Assembly (NCBI GenBank): GCA_021775195.1
Contig: JAJFIG010000188.1
Coordinates: 1-11,302, forward strand
From: Rhodospirillales bacterium
GTDB lineage: Bacteria > Pseudomonadota > Alphaproteobacteria > Rhodospirillales > 2-02-FULL-58-16
Length of the DNA stretch: 11,302 nucleotides
Direction of reading: 5' to 3'
Under the pieces are notes generated by a model that saw nothing but the letters and a program-made list of their open reading frames with translations, was not told where the DNA came from and searched no databases. Below are positions 1 through 6,982 of this stretch, piece by piece (the stretch's first letter is position 1; each line of letters begins with the position of its first letter). A program made the position numbers and the translations under genes.

Positions 1-4
1 GGCG

Positions 5-1327
5 CTACTCTTTACCGGGGGTCAAGCGCGAGACGGCATGGACGTGGAGAGTTGTCAGGGCTTGCTCCGCCGCCAGCCGGGCACGCGCATCGTTGAGCCA
101 CGGTGCCACCGCCTTGGCCGCCAACCCCGCGAGTGTCTCCGCTTCCTTGACCGCGGCCATCAGGTTGGCACCTTCCAGATAGGCCTCGGTCCGGGCGACG
201 ATACTGTCAACCGTATTGGCATCGCCGTTACCGACCCGCCTGATGGTCACCAGAGACATCAGCCGGTTGACCGTTCGCTCGACCCAGCCCTCGCCCTTGC
301 GGGCGGCCGCCGAGCGTACTATTTCGCCGGCGACACTCGCGAACCGCCGGCGCAGAGACACCAGGGTCGGGATGCCGGTATCGGCATAAAGGTCCAGGGC
401 CCTCACCGCTCCCGCCATCTCCGCGTTGTCTCCGAGGACCACGTTCAGGGCCTGCAGTTCTTTGCTATATGGCTGGCTCCGCCCCAGGGCTTCGCGCAGT
501 TGACCGACGGCCAGTACCACCGCTTGAGCACCGGTGTCGGACGCACCGCTCTGGGGCTTGGTCTCTTCCAGCACCCCCAGCCGTTGTGAGATGTCGGCGA
601 CCGCGGCGGTAAGGGTCTCGTTGCCGCCGGCGCCCGTGGCCGCTCCCGCCTCCTCCAGCCGGTTGATTCTCTGCTTGAGGGAATTAAGGGATTCGCGATT
701 TTCCTCCAGGCGCCCAAGTCCCGCCGACAGCTCTTCCAGGGATGCTTTCGCCGCCGATCCCTCGGCCAGGGGTATCGCCGCCTCGATCTCGCCTTTTACC
801 GTATTCAACGCCGCTTCCAGAACCTCAAGGCGCTCCATCAGGACCCCAAGCTGCTCGCTGAAACGCGCCCGCTCTGCTTCCAGATCACGAACCACACTGC
901 CCGCGGCCTCTCCCGCCTTGGCTTTCTCCTCCAGCGCCGTCACCCTGCCCGCCAGCCCGGTCATGCGCGGGTCCGCGAAGATATCCTCCTGGGCGATGGG
1001 CAGATAGGCCTCGGCATAGGGCCACCAGAACGGCATGGTCGCATAGCCTGCGCCGATCAGCACCGCCAGGGTCAGCGCCGTCCACAGGAAGGGCACGATG
1101 CCGCTCTTCGCTTCCGGCTCTTCGGCCGCCGCCGCGTCCGGGACCACAAAGGCGTCAGCGGAATCGACCGATGGTGATTCGGAATCCACTCCCGGTTCGC
1201 CGACTTCGGACAGTGGCGCTGCAACAGTCTCCTCGACGTCCGGCGGTATTTCCGTCACCTCGCCGTTATCGGCATCCGCCTTGTTTTTCTTGGTTTTCCG
1301 GCTGCTTTTTTTCCGACCCTCGGCCAT
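5..1327 (-). CDS. mic60: Mic60/mitofilin-family inner-membrane protein (COG4223-like)
   Basis: Predicted single-pass inner-membrane protein of about 440 residues. Seen in order: a basic N-terminus (MAEGRKKSSRKTKKNK), an acidic Pro/Ala-rich linker, one hydrophobic segment at about residues 76-100 (starting GIVPFLWTALTLAVL), a long Glu/Ala-rich coiled-coil region at about 120-260, and a helical C-terminal domain at about 285-440 that looks like the mitofilin signature domain. This is the architecture of mitochondrial Mic60 and its alphaproteobacterial homologues, which shape membrane invaginations and contact sites. The gene lies just downstream of hemD; in alphaproteobacteria this family is commonly next to hemC, hemD and hemY, and hemY would lie off the left edge. 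I chose the ATG at 1327 because AAGGGG (1341-1336) sits 8 nt upstream; an in-frame ATG at 1354 lies inside a stem-loop. The family call rests on architecture and context, because sequence conservation in this family is low. Confidence 0.75.
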   Translation of the reverse strand: MAEGRKKSSRKTKKNKADADNGEVTEIPPDVEETVAAPLSEVGEPGVDSESPSVDSADAFVVPDAAAAEEPEAKSGIVPFLWTALTLAVLIGAGYATMPFWWPYAEAYLPIAQEDIFADPRMTGLAGRVTALEEKAKAGEAAGSVVRDLEAERARFSEQLGVLMERLEVLEAALNTVKGEIEAAIPLAEGSAAKASLEELSAGLGRLEENRESLNSLKQRINRLEEAGAATGAGGNETLTAAVADISQRLGVLEETKPQSGASDTGAQAVVLAVGQLREALGRSQPYSKELQALNVVLGDNAEMAGAVRALDLYADTGIPTLVSLRRRFASVAGEIVRSAAARKGEGWVERTVNRLMSLVTIRRVGNGDANTVDSIVARTEAYLEGANLMAAVKEAETLAGLAAKAVAPWLNDARARLAAEQALTTLHVHAVSRLTPGKE

Positions 1328-1343
1328 GCTTTCATCCCCTTGT

Positions 1344-1371
1344 CCCGGTACCACGCCGCGTGGCGACCGGG
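1344..1371 (-). repeat. Nested stem-loop in the mic60 leader
   Basis: CCCGGT (1344-1349) pairs with ACCGGG (1366-1371), and inside it CCACG (1351-1355) pairs with CGTGG (1359-1363) around a 3-nt loop. This gives 11 base pairs with only a 1x2 internal bulge. The structure ends 2 nt from the mic60 ribosome binding site, so in RNA it could affect translation initiation; as DNA it could be an operator. There is no U-tract, so it is not a classical terminator. Confidence 0.55.
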
Positions 1372-1470
1372 TGTCGCATCCCCTACTCCAAGCGGCCCCA
1401 CACTAACAGGGTTGCAACCGCCATTGGGAGACAAAAATCATCCCGTGTAGAACACCTTCTCATTGCCGGT

Positions 1471-1496
1471 CCGGCGGCTGAACGGAGACCCGCCGG
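1471..1496 (-). repeat. Inverted repeat just after hemD
   Basis: Perfect 7-bp inverted repeat: CCGGCGG (1471-1477) and CCGCCGG (1490-1496) with a 12-nt loop, starting 6 nt beyond the hemD stop codon. No run of T follows in the direction of transcription, so it may be an RNA-stabilising 3' hairpin or an attenuating element between hemD and mic60 rather than an intrinsic terminator. The remainder of the 175-bp hemD-mic60 gap shows no gene. Confidence 0.45.
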
Positions 1497-1502
1497 CACC
1501 GT

Positions 1503-2255
1503 TTAGCGTTCGTCTCCCAGCATCGCCAGAAGGGCCTCCTGATCGGGACGGGCGGCGGTCCTGACCCGCCCCCAGGCCAAGGTCCCGGCCTTGGCCGCTA
1601 CCGCCGGACTCAGGCAGAAGACGGTCATTGCGGCGCAAGCCCCGGACAAGTCCGCGGCCTCGGCCAGGTCGACGAATGTCGCCGCCGTTCTAGGCGAGAA
1701 CAGCAGCACCCCGTCGACGTCACCCCGGTGCAGCGCCTTTTCCGTTTCCGCCGAAAACCCTACTGCCGTGTGCGCCTCGTAGAGGACCGCCCTGCGGTAG
1801 GCGAACCCGGCATCCTGCAGCATACCCTTGAGGTCTCCCGCCACCTTGGTGCCCGCCACGTGCAGTAGCGTCCCAGCGCCTGGGACGAGCCGCGAGCGCA
1901 CCAGTTCGGCAAGGGCATCAACATCGCCCGCCGCACTTTCCACTACCGTGAAACCAGCCTCCGCCGCCGCTCGCGCCGAGGCATCACCGACAGCGTAGAC
2001 CGGCATGTCCCGGTTCGCATCACGGCGGGCGAAGGCGCGCACCCCGTTGGCGCTAGTCACCAGCAATGTCTGCACGTCGTCGAGATCAAGAGCGGGTCCT
2101 TCTTCGTAGACCACCTCGAGCAGGGGCTCCAGGATCACCTCTATCCCTCGCTGGCGCAGAACTTTGGCCAGGGGTTCGGCGTCCTCGCGCGGTCGGGTAA
2201 TCAGAAGGCGCATGGAATTATTCCCGCTATCCGGCGCCGCCGGGCCGCCGCTCAT
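1503..2255 (-). CDS. hemD: Uroporphyrinogen-III synthase
   Basis: Closes and inverts the D ring of hydroxymethylbilane to give uroporphyrinogen III, the branch point to heme, siroheme and corrinoids; cytoplasmic. Family-typical segments are visible: RLLITRPREDAEPL near the N-terminus, TSANGVRAFARR, VYAVGDASARAAAEAGF, LLFSPRTAATFV, FCLSPAVAAKA, and a C-terminal AARPDQEALLAML. Sequence identity in this family is low, but these motifs directly after hemC make the call firm. The listed start overlaps the hemC stop by 4 nt (ATGA, 2252-2255), implying translational coupling, but no clear Shine-Dalgarno precedes it. An ATG at 2210 (protein beginning MRLLITRPRED) matches the usual family N-terminus and has a weak GGGA upstream; it is about equally likely. 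Length is 250 residues from 2255 or 235 from 2210, both normal. Confidence 0.93.
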   Translation of the reverse strand: MSGGPAAPDSGNNSMRLLITRPREDAEPLAKVLRQRGIEVILEPLLEVVYEEGPALDLDDVQTLLVTSANGVRAFARRDANRDMPVYAVGDASARAAAEAGFTVVESAAGDVDALAELVRSRLVPGAGTLLHVAGTKVAGDLKGMLQDAGFAYRRAVLYEAHTAVGFSAETEKALHRGDVDGVLLFSPRTAATFVDLAEAADLSGACAAMTVFCLSPAVAAKAGTLAWGRVRTAARPDQEALLAMLGDER

Positions 2256-3196
2256 GACGTCAGGGAATCGAGGAACCCGGGACCGGCGCGGGCGCGCAGT
2301 TCCTCGCCCGCGTCACGGCCGATAGCAACCGCGTCCGCCGCCGCGCCATCGCGCCGCGTCGCGTGCAGTTCGCTGCCGTCGGGACGGGCGATCAGCCCGC
2401 GGAGCCCGAGGGCGCCATCGGCGCCGAATTCGGCCAGTGCCGCGATCGGTGTCCGGCAGGACCCGTCCAGGACCTCCAGAAAGGCCCGTTCCGCCGTCAC
2501 CCGAACCATGGTCTCGGCATGGTTCAGGGGATCGAGATAGGCCAGTGTCCGCTTGTCGTCGCCCCGGCAGGTGATGCCGATGGCTCCCTGGCCCACCGCC
2601 GGAAGCAACTCCTCGGGCTCGATGACCGAGGTCGCCGCCGTCGCCATGTCCAGGCGTTTGAGCCCGGCCAGGGCCAGGAGCGTCGCGTCGACCTCGCCCT
2701 CGCCCAGTTTTCTGAGCCGCGTCTGCACGTTACCCCTGATCAGGGTCATCTTGAGGTCCGGCCGCCGATGCAGGATCTGCGCCTGGCGCCTGAGCGAGGC
2801 CGTGCCGACGACGCCACCGGGCGCCAGGTCCGACAGAGTCCCCGCCTTGTTGGAAATGAATACGTCGCGGGGGTCCTCACGCTCGAGCATGCAAGGCAGC
2901 ACGATGCCGTCGGGCAGCCACGTCGGCACGTCCTTCATGGAATGGACGGCGATGTCGATGCGCCCCGACAGCATCGCCTCATCGATCTCCTTGGTGAACA
3001 GTCCCTTGCCGCCGACGTCGGCCAACGCCTGGTCCAGCACCTTGTCGCCCGTCGTTTTGATGACCACGACCTCGACGGCGTCAGGTGCGGCGAGGTCGCC
3101 GTGCGCCGTCATTAGAAAATCCCGGACCGTATGGGTCTGGGCCAGGGCGAGGGGGCTGCCGCGGGTGCCGATGCGTAGAACTGATGAAGGTGCCAT
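2252..3196 (-). CDS. hemC: Porphobilinogen deaminase (hydroxymethylbilane synthase)
   Basis: Polymerises four porphobilinogens into hydroxymethylbilane on a covalently bound dipyrromethane cofactor; cytoplasmic heme pathway. The 314-residue length is normal. Seen in order: RIGTRGSPLALAQ at the N-terminus, KTTGD, GGKGLFTKEID, HSMKDVPT with the catalytic Asp at residue 89, ASLRRQAQIL, RGNVQTRLRKL, AVGQGAIGI, and the cofactor-attachment loop LDGSCRTPIAA with Cys247. All catalytic features are intact. The start is the ATG at 3196, immediately before the conserved first strand; its ribosome binding site is weak (an ACGGA-like element). It is transcribed divergently from tsaD across a 101-bp gap and overlaps hemD by 4 nt, so hemC is probably first in a hemC-hemD-mic60 operon. 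Confidence 0.97.
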   Translation of the reverse strand: MAPSSVLRIGTRGSPLALAQTHTVRDFLMTAHGDLAAPDAVEVVVIKTTGDKVLDQALADVGGKGLFTKEIDEAMLSGRIDIAVHSMKDVPTWLPDGIVLPCMLEREDPRDVFISNKAGTLSDLAPGGVVGTASLRRQAQILHRRPDLKMTLIRGNVQTRLRKLGEGEVDATLLALAGLKRLDMATAATSVIEPEELLPAVGQGAIGITCRGDDKRTLAYLDPLNHAETMVRVTAERAFLEVLDGSCRTPIAALAEFGADGALGLRGLIARPDGSELHATRRDGAAADAVAIGRDAGEELRARAGPGFLDSLTS

Positions 3197-3297
3197 GAGA
3201 AATCCGTAATCCGGGGTTGGGTGCCTGCATAATAGGATGGTACTGGACGGCGATCAGAGTAAAGTCCGGTTCCGGTGCGAAAACAAAGGCTTTTTCC
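3197..3297. promoter_or_regulatory. Divergent hemC / tsaD promoter region
   Basis: This 101-bp gap must hold start signals for both directions. Candidate -10 elements are CATAAT (3228-3233, plus strand) and, on the minus strand, TTTACT 17 nt after TTGTTT in the half nearer tsaD; neither pair is a strong match. An imperfect inverted repeat, ACTGGAC (3242-3248) with GTCCGGT (3264-3270), could form a leader hairpin for tsaD. AAAGG (3285-3289) is the probable tsaD ribosome binding site, 8 nt before its ATG. The existence of the region is certain; the exact elements are guesses. Confidence 0.45.
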
Positions 3298-4356
3298 ATG
3301 ATCGTCCTCGGTATCGAGACCAGTTGCGACGAGACCGCCGCCGCCGTGGTCACCGCCGGCCGCGAGATTCTCGCCGACGAGGTGCTCTCCCAGCTCGAGG
3401 CCCACCGGCCCTACGGCGGCGTCGTCCCCGAGATCGCGGCCCGTTCCCACTTGGAGAACGTCGACGGCCTGGTCGCCCGGGCCATGGACGATGCCGGCCT
3501 TGAATTCACCGACCTCGACGCCGTCGCCGCCACCGGCGGGCCGGGCCTCATCGGCGGCGTCATGGTCGGGGTCACCTGCGCCAAGGCCATCGCCCTGGTG
3601 CATGGCCTGCCCTTTGTCGCCGTCAACCATCTCGAGGGCCATGCCCTCACCGTGCGTCTTACCGACGGGCTCGACTTTCCCTATCTGCTGCTCCTGGTTT
3701 CCGGCGGCCACTGCCAGTTGCTCATCGCCGAGGATATCGGGCAGTACCAGCGCCTCGGTACCACCATCGACGACGCCCTGGGCGAGGCCTACGACAAGGT
3801 CGCCAAGATGCTGGGCCTCGGCTTTCCCGGCGGCCCCGAAGTCGAGCGCCTGGCCGAGAACGGCAACCCCGGGCGCTTTTCCCTGCCCCGCCCCCTCAAG
3901 GGGCGTCCGGGGTGCGATTTCTCCTTTTCCGGCCTCAAGACCGCCGTTCGCCACGCCGTCGACGCCCTGCCTCCCGGCCCCCTGACCGCCACCGACATTG
4001 CCGACATGTGCGCTGCCTTCCAGGCCGCCGCCGGCGATGTCCTGGTCGACCGCTGTTCCCATGCGCTGGAGGTCTTCGAGGACCGTTGCGGACGGCCCGG
4101 CCCCCTGGTGGTCGCCGGCGGCGTCGCCGCCAACCGGGCCCTGCGTGCCCGCCTCACCGAACTGACCGGGGATCGCGGCACCCGTCTGGTGGCACCGCCC
4201 CAGCATCTGTGCACCGACAACGCCGTGATGATCGCCTGGGCCGGGGCCGAGCGCCTGCGCCGGGGCCTCACCGATCCCCTCGACTTCGCCCCCCGTCCGC
4301 GCTGGCCCCTCGACCCCGACGCGCCCCTCGCCGCCGGCGCCGGTATCAAGGCTTAA
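3298..4356 (+). CDS. tsaD: tRNA N6-adenosine threonylcarbamoyltransferase
   Basis: Transfers the threonylcarbamoyl group from threonylcarbamoyl-AMP to A37 of tRNAs reading ANN codons (t6A), working with TsaB and TsaE; cytoplasmic and usually essential. The 352-residue protein shows the Kae1/TsaD signature: [17 protein letters not shown] at the start, [25 protein letters not shown], metal ligands His111 and His115 in [63 protein letters not shown], and Asp307 in [12 protein letters not shown] as the third metal ligand. The ATG at 3298 was chosen because translation then begins at the conserved strand; an in-frame ATG at 3217 would add 27 unrelated residues. It is the first gene of the rightward block. 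Confidence 0.97.
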   Translation: MIVLGIETSCDETAAAVVTAGREILADEVLSQLEAHRPYGGVVPEIAARSHLENVDGLVARAMDDAGLEFTDLDAVAATGGPGLIGGVMVGVTCAKAIALVHGLPFVAVNHLEGHALTVRLTDGLDFPYLLLLVSGGHCQLLIAEDIGQYQRLGTTIDDALGEAYDKVAKMLGLGFPGGPEVERLAENGNPGRFSLPRPLKGRPGCDFSFSGLKTAVRHAVDALPPGPLTATDIADMCAAFQAAAGDVLVDRCSHALEVFEDRCGRPGPLVVAGGVAANRALRARLTELTGDRGTRLVAPPQHLCTDNAVMIAWAGAERLRRGLTDPLDFAPRPRWPLDPDAPLAAGAGIKA

Positions 4357-4376
4357 ACCGCTAGCGCAATCGTGAT

Positions 4377-4405
4377 TCCACCTTGTCCCGCCAAGCTGTT
4401 AGGCT
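4377..4405 (+). promoter_or_regulatory. Possible promoter before the small exported protein
   Basis: TAGGCT at 4400-4405 lies 27 nt before the ATG and follows TCCACC (4377-4382) with a 17-nt spacer. The block TAGGCTCGTCC is repeated almost exactly as TAGGCTCGCCC upstream of the YciI gene, at a similar distance from its ATG. That recurrence is the only reason to propose it; the -35 match is poor. Confidence 0.25.
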
Positions 4406-4431
4406 CGTCCCCAACTCGCGGGAGACCTGCC

Positions 4432-4614
4432 ATGCAACGATTGTTCCTCGCCCTGATTGTACTGGCTTTGACCGGATCGCCAGTATTTGCCGACCCCCTT
4501 TCCGACGGCCGCCTGCCATCAGGCTTCCTCGAGCAGTTGATCCGCGACCTCGAAAGCGGCGACGGCAACCAGGACCACGTGGTCGGCGAACACTTCTGCG
4601 CCCGGCCTGAATAA
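4432..4614 (+). CDS. Small exported protein of unknown function (60 aa)
   Basis: The sequence shows a short gene with a good ribosome binding site (GGGAGA about 7 nt before the ATG) and a classical Sec signal peptide: MQR, then a hydrophobic core LFLALIVLALTG, then SPVFA with predicted cleavage after Ala20 before DPLSDG. The mature peptide would be about 40 residues, acidic, with an amphipathic-looking stretch (LPSGFLEQLIRDLESG) and a single Cys56. I recognise no family. It sits between tsaD and gpsA with gaps of 75 and 69 nt and the same codon style as its neighbours. Evidence for being real is the signal peptide, the ribosome binding site and GC-rich third positions; evidence against is its small size. 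An in-frame ATG at 4372 lacks a binding site and would bury the signal peptide. Confidence 0.6.
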   Translation: MQRLFLALIVLALTGSPVFADPLSDGRLPSGFLEQLIRDLESGDGNQDHVVGEHFCARPE

Positions 4615-4637
4615 CCGCGACTCCCGCCCCGTCCCCC

Positions 4638-4667
4638 TTGCCCTCGACGCCCGGCCACGGGCATAAA
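4638..4667 (+). promoter_or_regulatory. Possible gpsA promoter
   Basis: TTGCCC (4638-4643) and CATAAA (4662-4667) with an 18-nt spacer form a plausible sigma-70-type promoter. The predicted transcript would start only about 10 nt before the gpsA ATG, which is tight for the ribosome binding site GGAGGGG (4675-4681). A small hairpin, GCCCG (4649-4653) with CGGGC (4658-4662), overlaps it. Weak support. Confidence 0.25.
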
Positions 4668-4683
4668 GGTTGGCGGAGGGGCC

Positions 4684-5682
4684 ATGGACAGGATCGGCAT
4701 CATCGGCGCGGGAGCCTGGGGAACGGCGCTGGCCATGGCGGTAGGCCGGGCCGGCCGTGACGTGGTGATCCAGGCCCATGAGCCCGAGGTTGCCGAGGCA
4801 ATCAACGACACTCACGAAAACTCCCTCTACCTTCCGGGCATTCCTCTCGATCCGCAAATCCGTGCCACCACCGACGTCGCCGAGGCCGTCCGCGCCGAGG
4901 CCGTATTGATGGTCGCCCCGGCCCAGCATCTTCGTGCCGTCTGTGCCGCCGCCACCTGGCCCTCCGGGGTGCCGGTGGTGATCTGCGCCAAGGGCATCGA
5001 ACAGGGCACCGCCGCCCTGATGAGCGAGATTGTCGCCGAGGTTCTTCCCCAGGCTCCGGCGGCGGTTCTTTCCGGTCCCACCTTCGCCGCCGAGGTCGCC
5101 CGCGAGCTGCCCACCGCGGTCACCCTAGCCTGCACCGACGAAGTACAAGGCGATGCGTTGGCTGCCGCCCTGGCGACGCCGTTCTTTCGCATCTACCGCT
5201 CCGCCGATCTCGTCGGCGCCCAGGTCGGCGGCGCCGTCAAGAACGTCCTCGCCATCGCCTGCGGCATCGTCGAGGGCCGCGGATTTGGCGACAACGCCCG
5301 CGCCGCCCTCATCACCCGGGGCCTGGCCGAGATCGTCCGTCTCGGACTCGCCAAGGGCGGCCAGGCCGAGACCTTGATGGGGCTGTCGGGCATCGGCGAC
5401 ATCACGCTCACCTGCAACGCCATGCAGTCGCGCAATTTCTCCCTCGGCGTCGAGCTCGGCCGTGGTAGCGCCCTCGCCGGGATCATGGCCGCCCGTGCCT
5501 CGGTGGCGGAAGGGGTCTTCACAGCCTCCTCGGTGACCGAGCTTGCCGGCAACCTTGGTGTCGACATGCCCATCTGCGCCGCCGTCGACGCCATCCTCAA
5601 CCACGGCGCCGACATCGACACCACCATCGCCGGGCTGCTCGCCCGCCCGCCCCGCGCGGAACGAGCCACCGGGACGGTTTAG
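4684..5682 (+). CDS. gpsA: NAD(P)-dependent glycerol-3-phosphate dehydrogenase
   Basis: Reduces dihydroxyacetone phosphate to sn-glycerol-3-phosphate, the backbone precursor for phospholipids; cytoplasmic. The 332-residue length is normal. The N-terminal Rossmann fold carries GIIGAGAWGTALA (residues 5-17), followed by VICAKGIE (Lys103), VLSGPTFAAEVA (128-139), the catalytic-domain VGGAVKNVLAIACGIVEG with Lys186, GFGDNARAALITRG (200-213), GLSGIGDITLTC (233-244) and SRNFSLGVELGRG. All expected active-site segments are present. A strong ribosome binding site (GGAGGGG) precedes the ATG. A tsaD-gpsA neighbourhood is a common alphaproteobacterial arrangement. Confidence 0.97.
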   Translation: MDRIGIIGAGAWGTALAMAVGRAGRDVVIQAHEPEVAEAINDTHENSLYLPGIPLDPQIRATTDVAEAVRAEAVLMVAPAQHLRAVCAAATWPSGVPVVICAKGIEQGTAALMSEIVAEVLPQAPAAVLSGPTFAAEVARELPTAVTLACTDEVQGDALAAALATPFFRIYRSADLVGAQVGGAVKNVLAIACGIVEGRGFGDNARAALITRGLAEIVRLGLAKGGQAETLMGLSGIGDITLTCNAMQSRNFSLGVELGRGSALAGIMAARASVAEGVFTASSVTELAGNLGVDMPICAAVDAILNHGADIDTTIAGLLARPPRAERATGTV

Positions 5683-5687
5683 GGGCC

Positions 5688-5716
5688 TGGATCACCGGCC
5701 GCCCTTGCGCTAGGCT
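5688..5716 (+). promoter_or_regulatory. Possible promoter before the YciI gene
   Basis: TGGATC (5688-5693), a 17-nt spacer and TAGGCT (5711-5716), 30 nt before the ATG. The block TAGGCTCGCCC closely matches TAGGCTCGTCC upstream of the small exported protein at 4432. This would make YciI-EVE-unknown-Rieske a unit with its own start site in addition to read-through from gpsA. Inference from one recurring motif. Confidence 0.28.
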
Positions 5717-5746
5717 CGCCCGCCACAAGGGAACAGAGGAAGTTTC

Positions 5747-6037
5747 ATGATTTTCGTCATCACCTGCGTCGACAAGCCCGGCGCCGCCGAGCTGCGCCAG
5801 CAGAACCGTCCCGACCACCTGGACTATCTGCGCGGCGCCGACGCCGCTGGCGCCCTTCACACCGCCGGCCCGACCATCACCGACGACGGCTCCGCCGTCA
5901 CCGGCAGCGTCATCATGGTCGACGTCGCCGACCGCCAGACCGCCGAGGACTTCGCCGCCAACGATCCCTACGCCAAGGCCGGGGTTTTCGAGAGCGTCAC
6001 CGTCACGGCGTGGAAAAAAGTCTTTCCGGAGGACTGA
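5747..6037 (+). CDS. YciI-family protein
   Basis: A 96-residue single-domain protein of the YCII superfamily (ferredoxin-like alpha-beta fold). It begins MIFVITCVDKPG and contains RPDHLDYL with the conserved His24, an AGP turn after the second helix, GSVIMVDVADRQTAEDFAANDPY with the conserved Asp73-Pro74, and a final strand VTVTAWKKV. Family members have a putative His/Asp active site, but most have no known substrate, so no reaction is assigned. GAGGA lies just upstream of the ATG. The EVE gene starts 2 nt after the stop codon, so the two are almost certainly co-transcribed and probably translationally coupled. Small cytoplasmic protein with no signal peptide. Confidence 0.9.
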   Translation: MIFVITCVDKPGAAELRQQNRPDHLDYLRGADAAGALHTAGPTITDDGSAVTGSVIMVDVADRQTAEDFAANDPYAKAGVFESVTVTAWKKVFPED

Positions 6038-6039
6038 AC

Positions 6040-6453
6040 ATGGCCTACTGGCTGGTCAAATCCGAACCCGGCGCCTGGTCCTGGGACGACCACGTCAAGG
6101 CCGGCGTCGCCGAATGGGACGGAATCCGCAACCATCAGGCGGCCAACAACATGAAGGCCATGAAGGTGGGGGACCGTGCCTTTTTTTATCATTCGGTCAA
6201 CGAGAAGCGCATCATGGGGGTGGTCGAGGTGGTCAAGGAGTACTACCCCGACCACACCGATGCCTCGGGCCGCTTCGGCATGGTCGACTTCAAGGCCGTG
6301 ATGCCCGTTGCTACCCCGGTGACCCTGAAGCAGATCAAGGAGGATGGCCGTCTCGACCACCTTGCCTTGATCCGCCAGTCGCGGCTGTCCGTGATGCCCG
6401 TCGACGACGACGCCTGGGACATGCTCTGCGGCCTTGCCGGCGTCTCGGCCTAG
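6040..6453 (+). CDS. EVE-domain protein (THYN1-like)
   Basis: A 137-residue protein made of one EVE domain (PUA-like fold). It begins MAYWLVKSEPGAWSWDD, then has WDGIRNHQAANNMKAMKVGD (residues 26-45), FFYHSVNEKRIMGVVEVVKE and a C-terminal VTLKQIKEDGRL plus LIRQSRLSVMPV; these are the landmarks of the bacterial relatives of eukaryotic THYN1. EVE domains bind modified bases in nucleic acid; the ligand here is unknown. The start is the ATG at 6040, with CGGAGGA just upstream, inside the end of the YciI gene; an in-frame ATG at 6010 would overlap YciI by 28 nt. It is a stand-alone domain with no fused nuclease or helicase, which fits a housekeeping RNA role better than a restriction system; that is inference. 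Confidence 0.93.
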   Translation: MAYWLVKSEPGAWSWDDHVKAGVAEWDGIRNHQAANNMKAMKVGDRAFFYHSVNEKRIMGVVEVVKEYYPDHTDASGRFGMVDFKAVMPVATPVTLKQIKEDGRLDHLALIRQSRLSVMPVDDDAWDMLCGLAGVSA

Positions 6454-6468
6454 CCGGGAGGTTCGGCC

Positions 6469-6978
6469 ATGGGTTGGTTTTCCGAAAAGGTGCGCGGCCA
6501 CGCCCTGGCCTCCGGGGCGAAGGAGGTGGAGAAGTTCGTGCGCAATCTCGAGACCACCGGCGACAGGGACCTGGGCGTCATCCTTGCCGTCGCCACCGCC
6601 ATCCGCATCAACATGGAAACGTACGGCGTCCTCCCCAGGCGCGTCTTCACCGATGGCGAGATGCCGTCCACCGAAGCCCTCGGCCTCTATCAGATGCACA
6701 TCAACAAGGTCGCGCGCCAGTTCCGCCGGCAGCGCAAGCTGGCCGACTCGGCCGGGGCCATGGTCTGGTCCTATTCGTTGCGCTGCCTTAACGTTCCCGA
6801 GTTCCGCCCCTTCGGTCGGCGCATGTGGGGCGAACTGCTGCGGGGCTATCCCCATGTCGAGGAGGTCCTTGCAGAGGGCGAGGCCCAGCGCGGCGAACCC
6901 TTTTCCAAGCGCGTGTGGAAGGAGTGGCGAATGATCCCCGTCGGCCTCGAGCCCGAAACGCCTGAGGACACGGGTTGA
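6469..6978 (+). CDS. Conserved-looking protein of unknown function (169 aa)
   Basis: I do not recognise this protein. It begins MGWFSEKVRGHALASGAKEV, has no signal peptide or membrane segment, and appears mainly helical and basic: residues 20-60 carry a mixed hydrophobic helix (DLGVILAVATAIRINMET), 70-95 a helix rich in Arg/Lys (HINKVARQFRRQRKLADSAG), and 95-130 a more hydrophobic, Trp-containing stretch (SYSLRCLNVPEF then RRMWGELLRGYPHVEEV). It ends in a polar tail (EPETPEDTG). GGGAGG lies 7 nt before the ATG. It starts 15 nt after the EVE gene and ends 4 nt before the Rieske gene, so it is part of that operon. Good binding site, codon style like its neighbours and tight packing support a real gene. 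Confidence 0.82.
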   Translation: MGWFSEKVRGHALASGAKEVEKFVRNLETTGDRDLGVILAVATAIRINMETYGVLPRRVFTDGEMPSTEALGLYQMHINKVARQFRRQRKLADSAGAMVWSYSLRCLNVPEFRPFGRRMWGELLRGYPHVEEVLAEGEAQRGEPFSKRVWKEWRMIPVGLEPETPEDTG

Positions 6979-6982
6979 CCCG

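Noticed and set aside
3112..4206. Long open frame of 364 codons antisense to tsaD
   Set aside because: It mirrors the strongly biased codons of tsaD, is Gly/Ala-rich low-complexity with no domain, and would run through the hemC/tsaD promoter region. An artefact of high GC.
6114..6791. Alternative-frame open reading frame of 225 codons overlapping EVE and the unknown gene
   Set aside because: It is Arg/Gly/Pro-rich, lacks a ribosome binding site and crosses the boundary between two better-supported genes.
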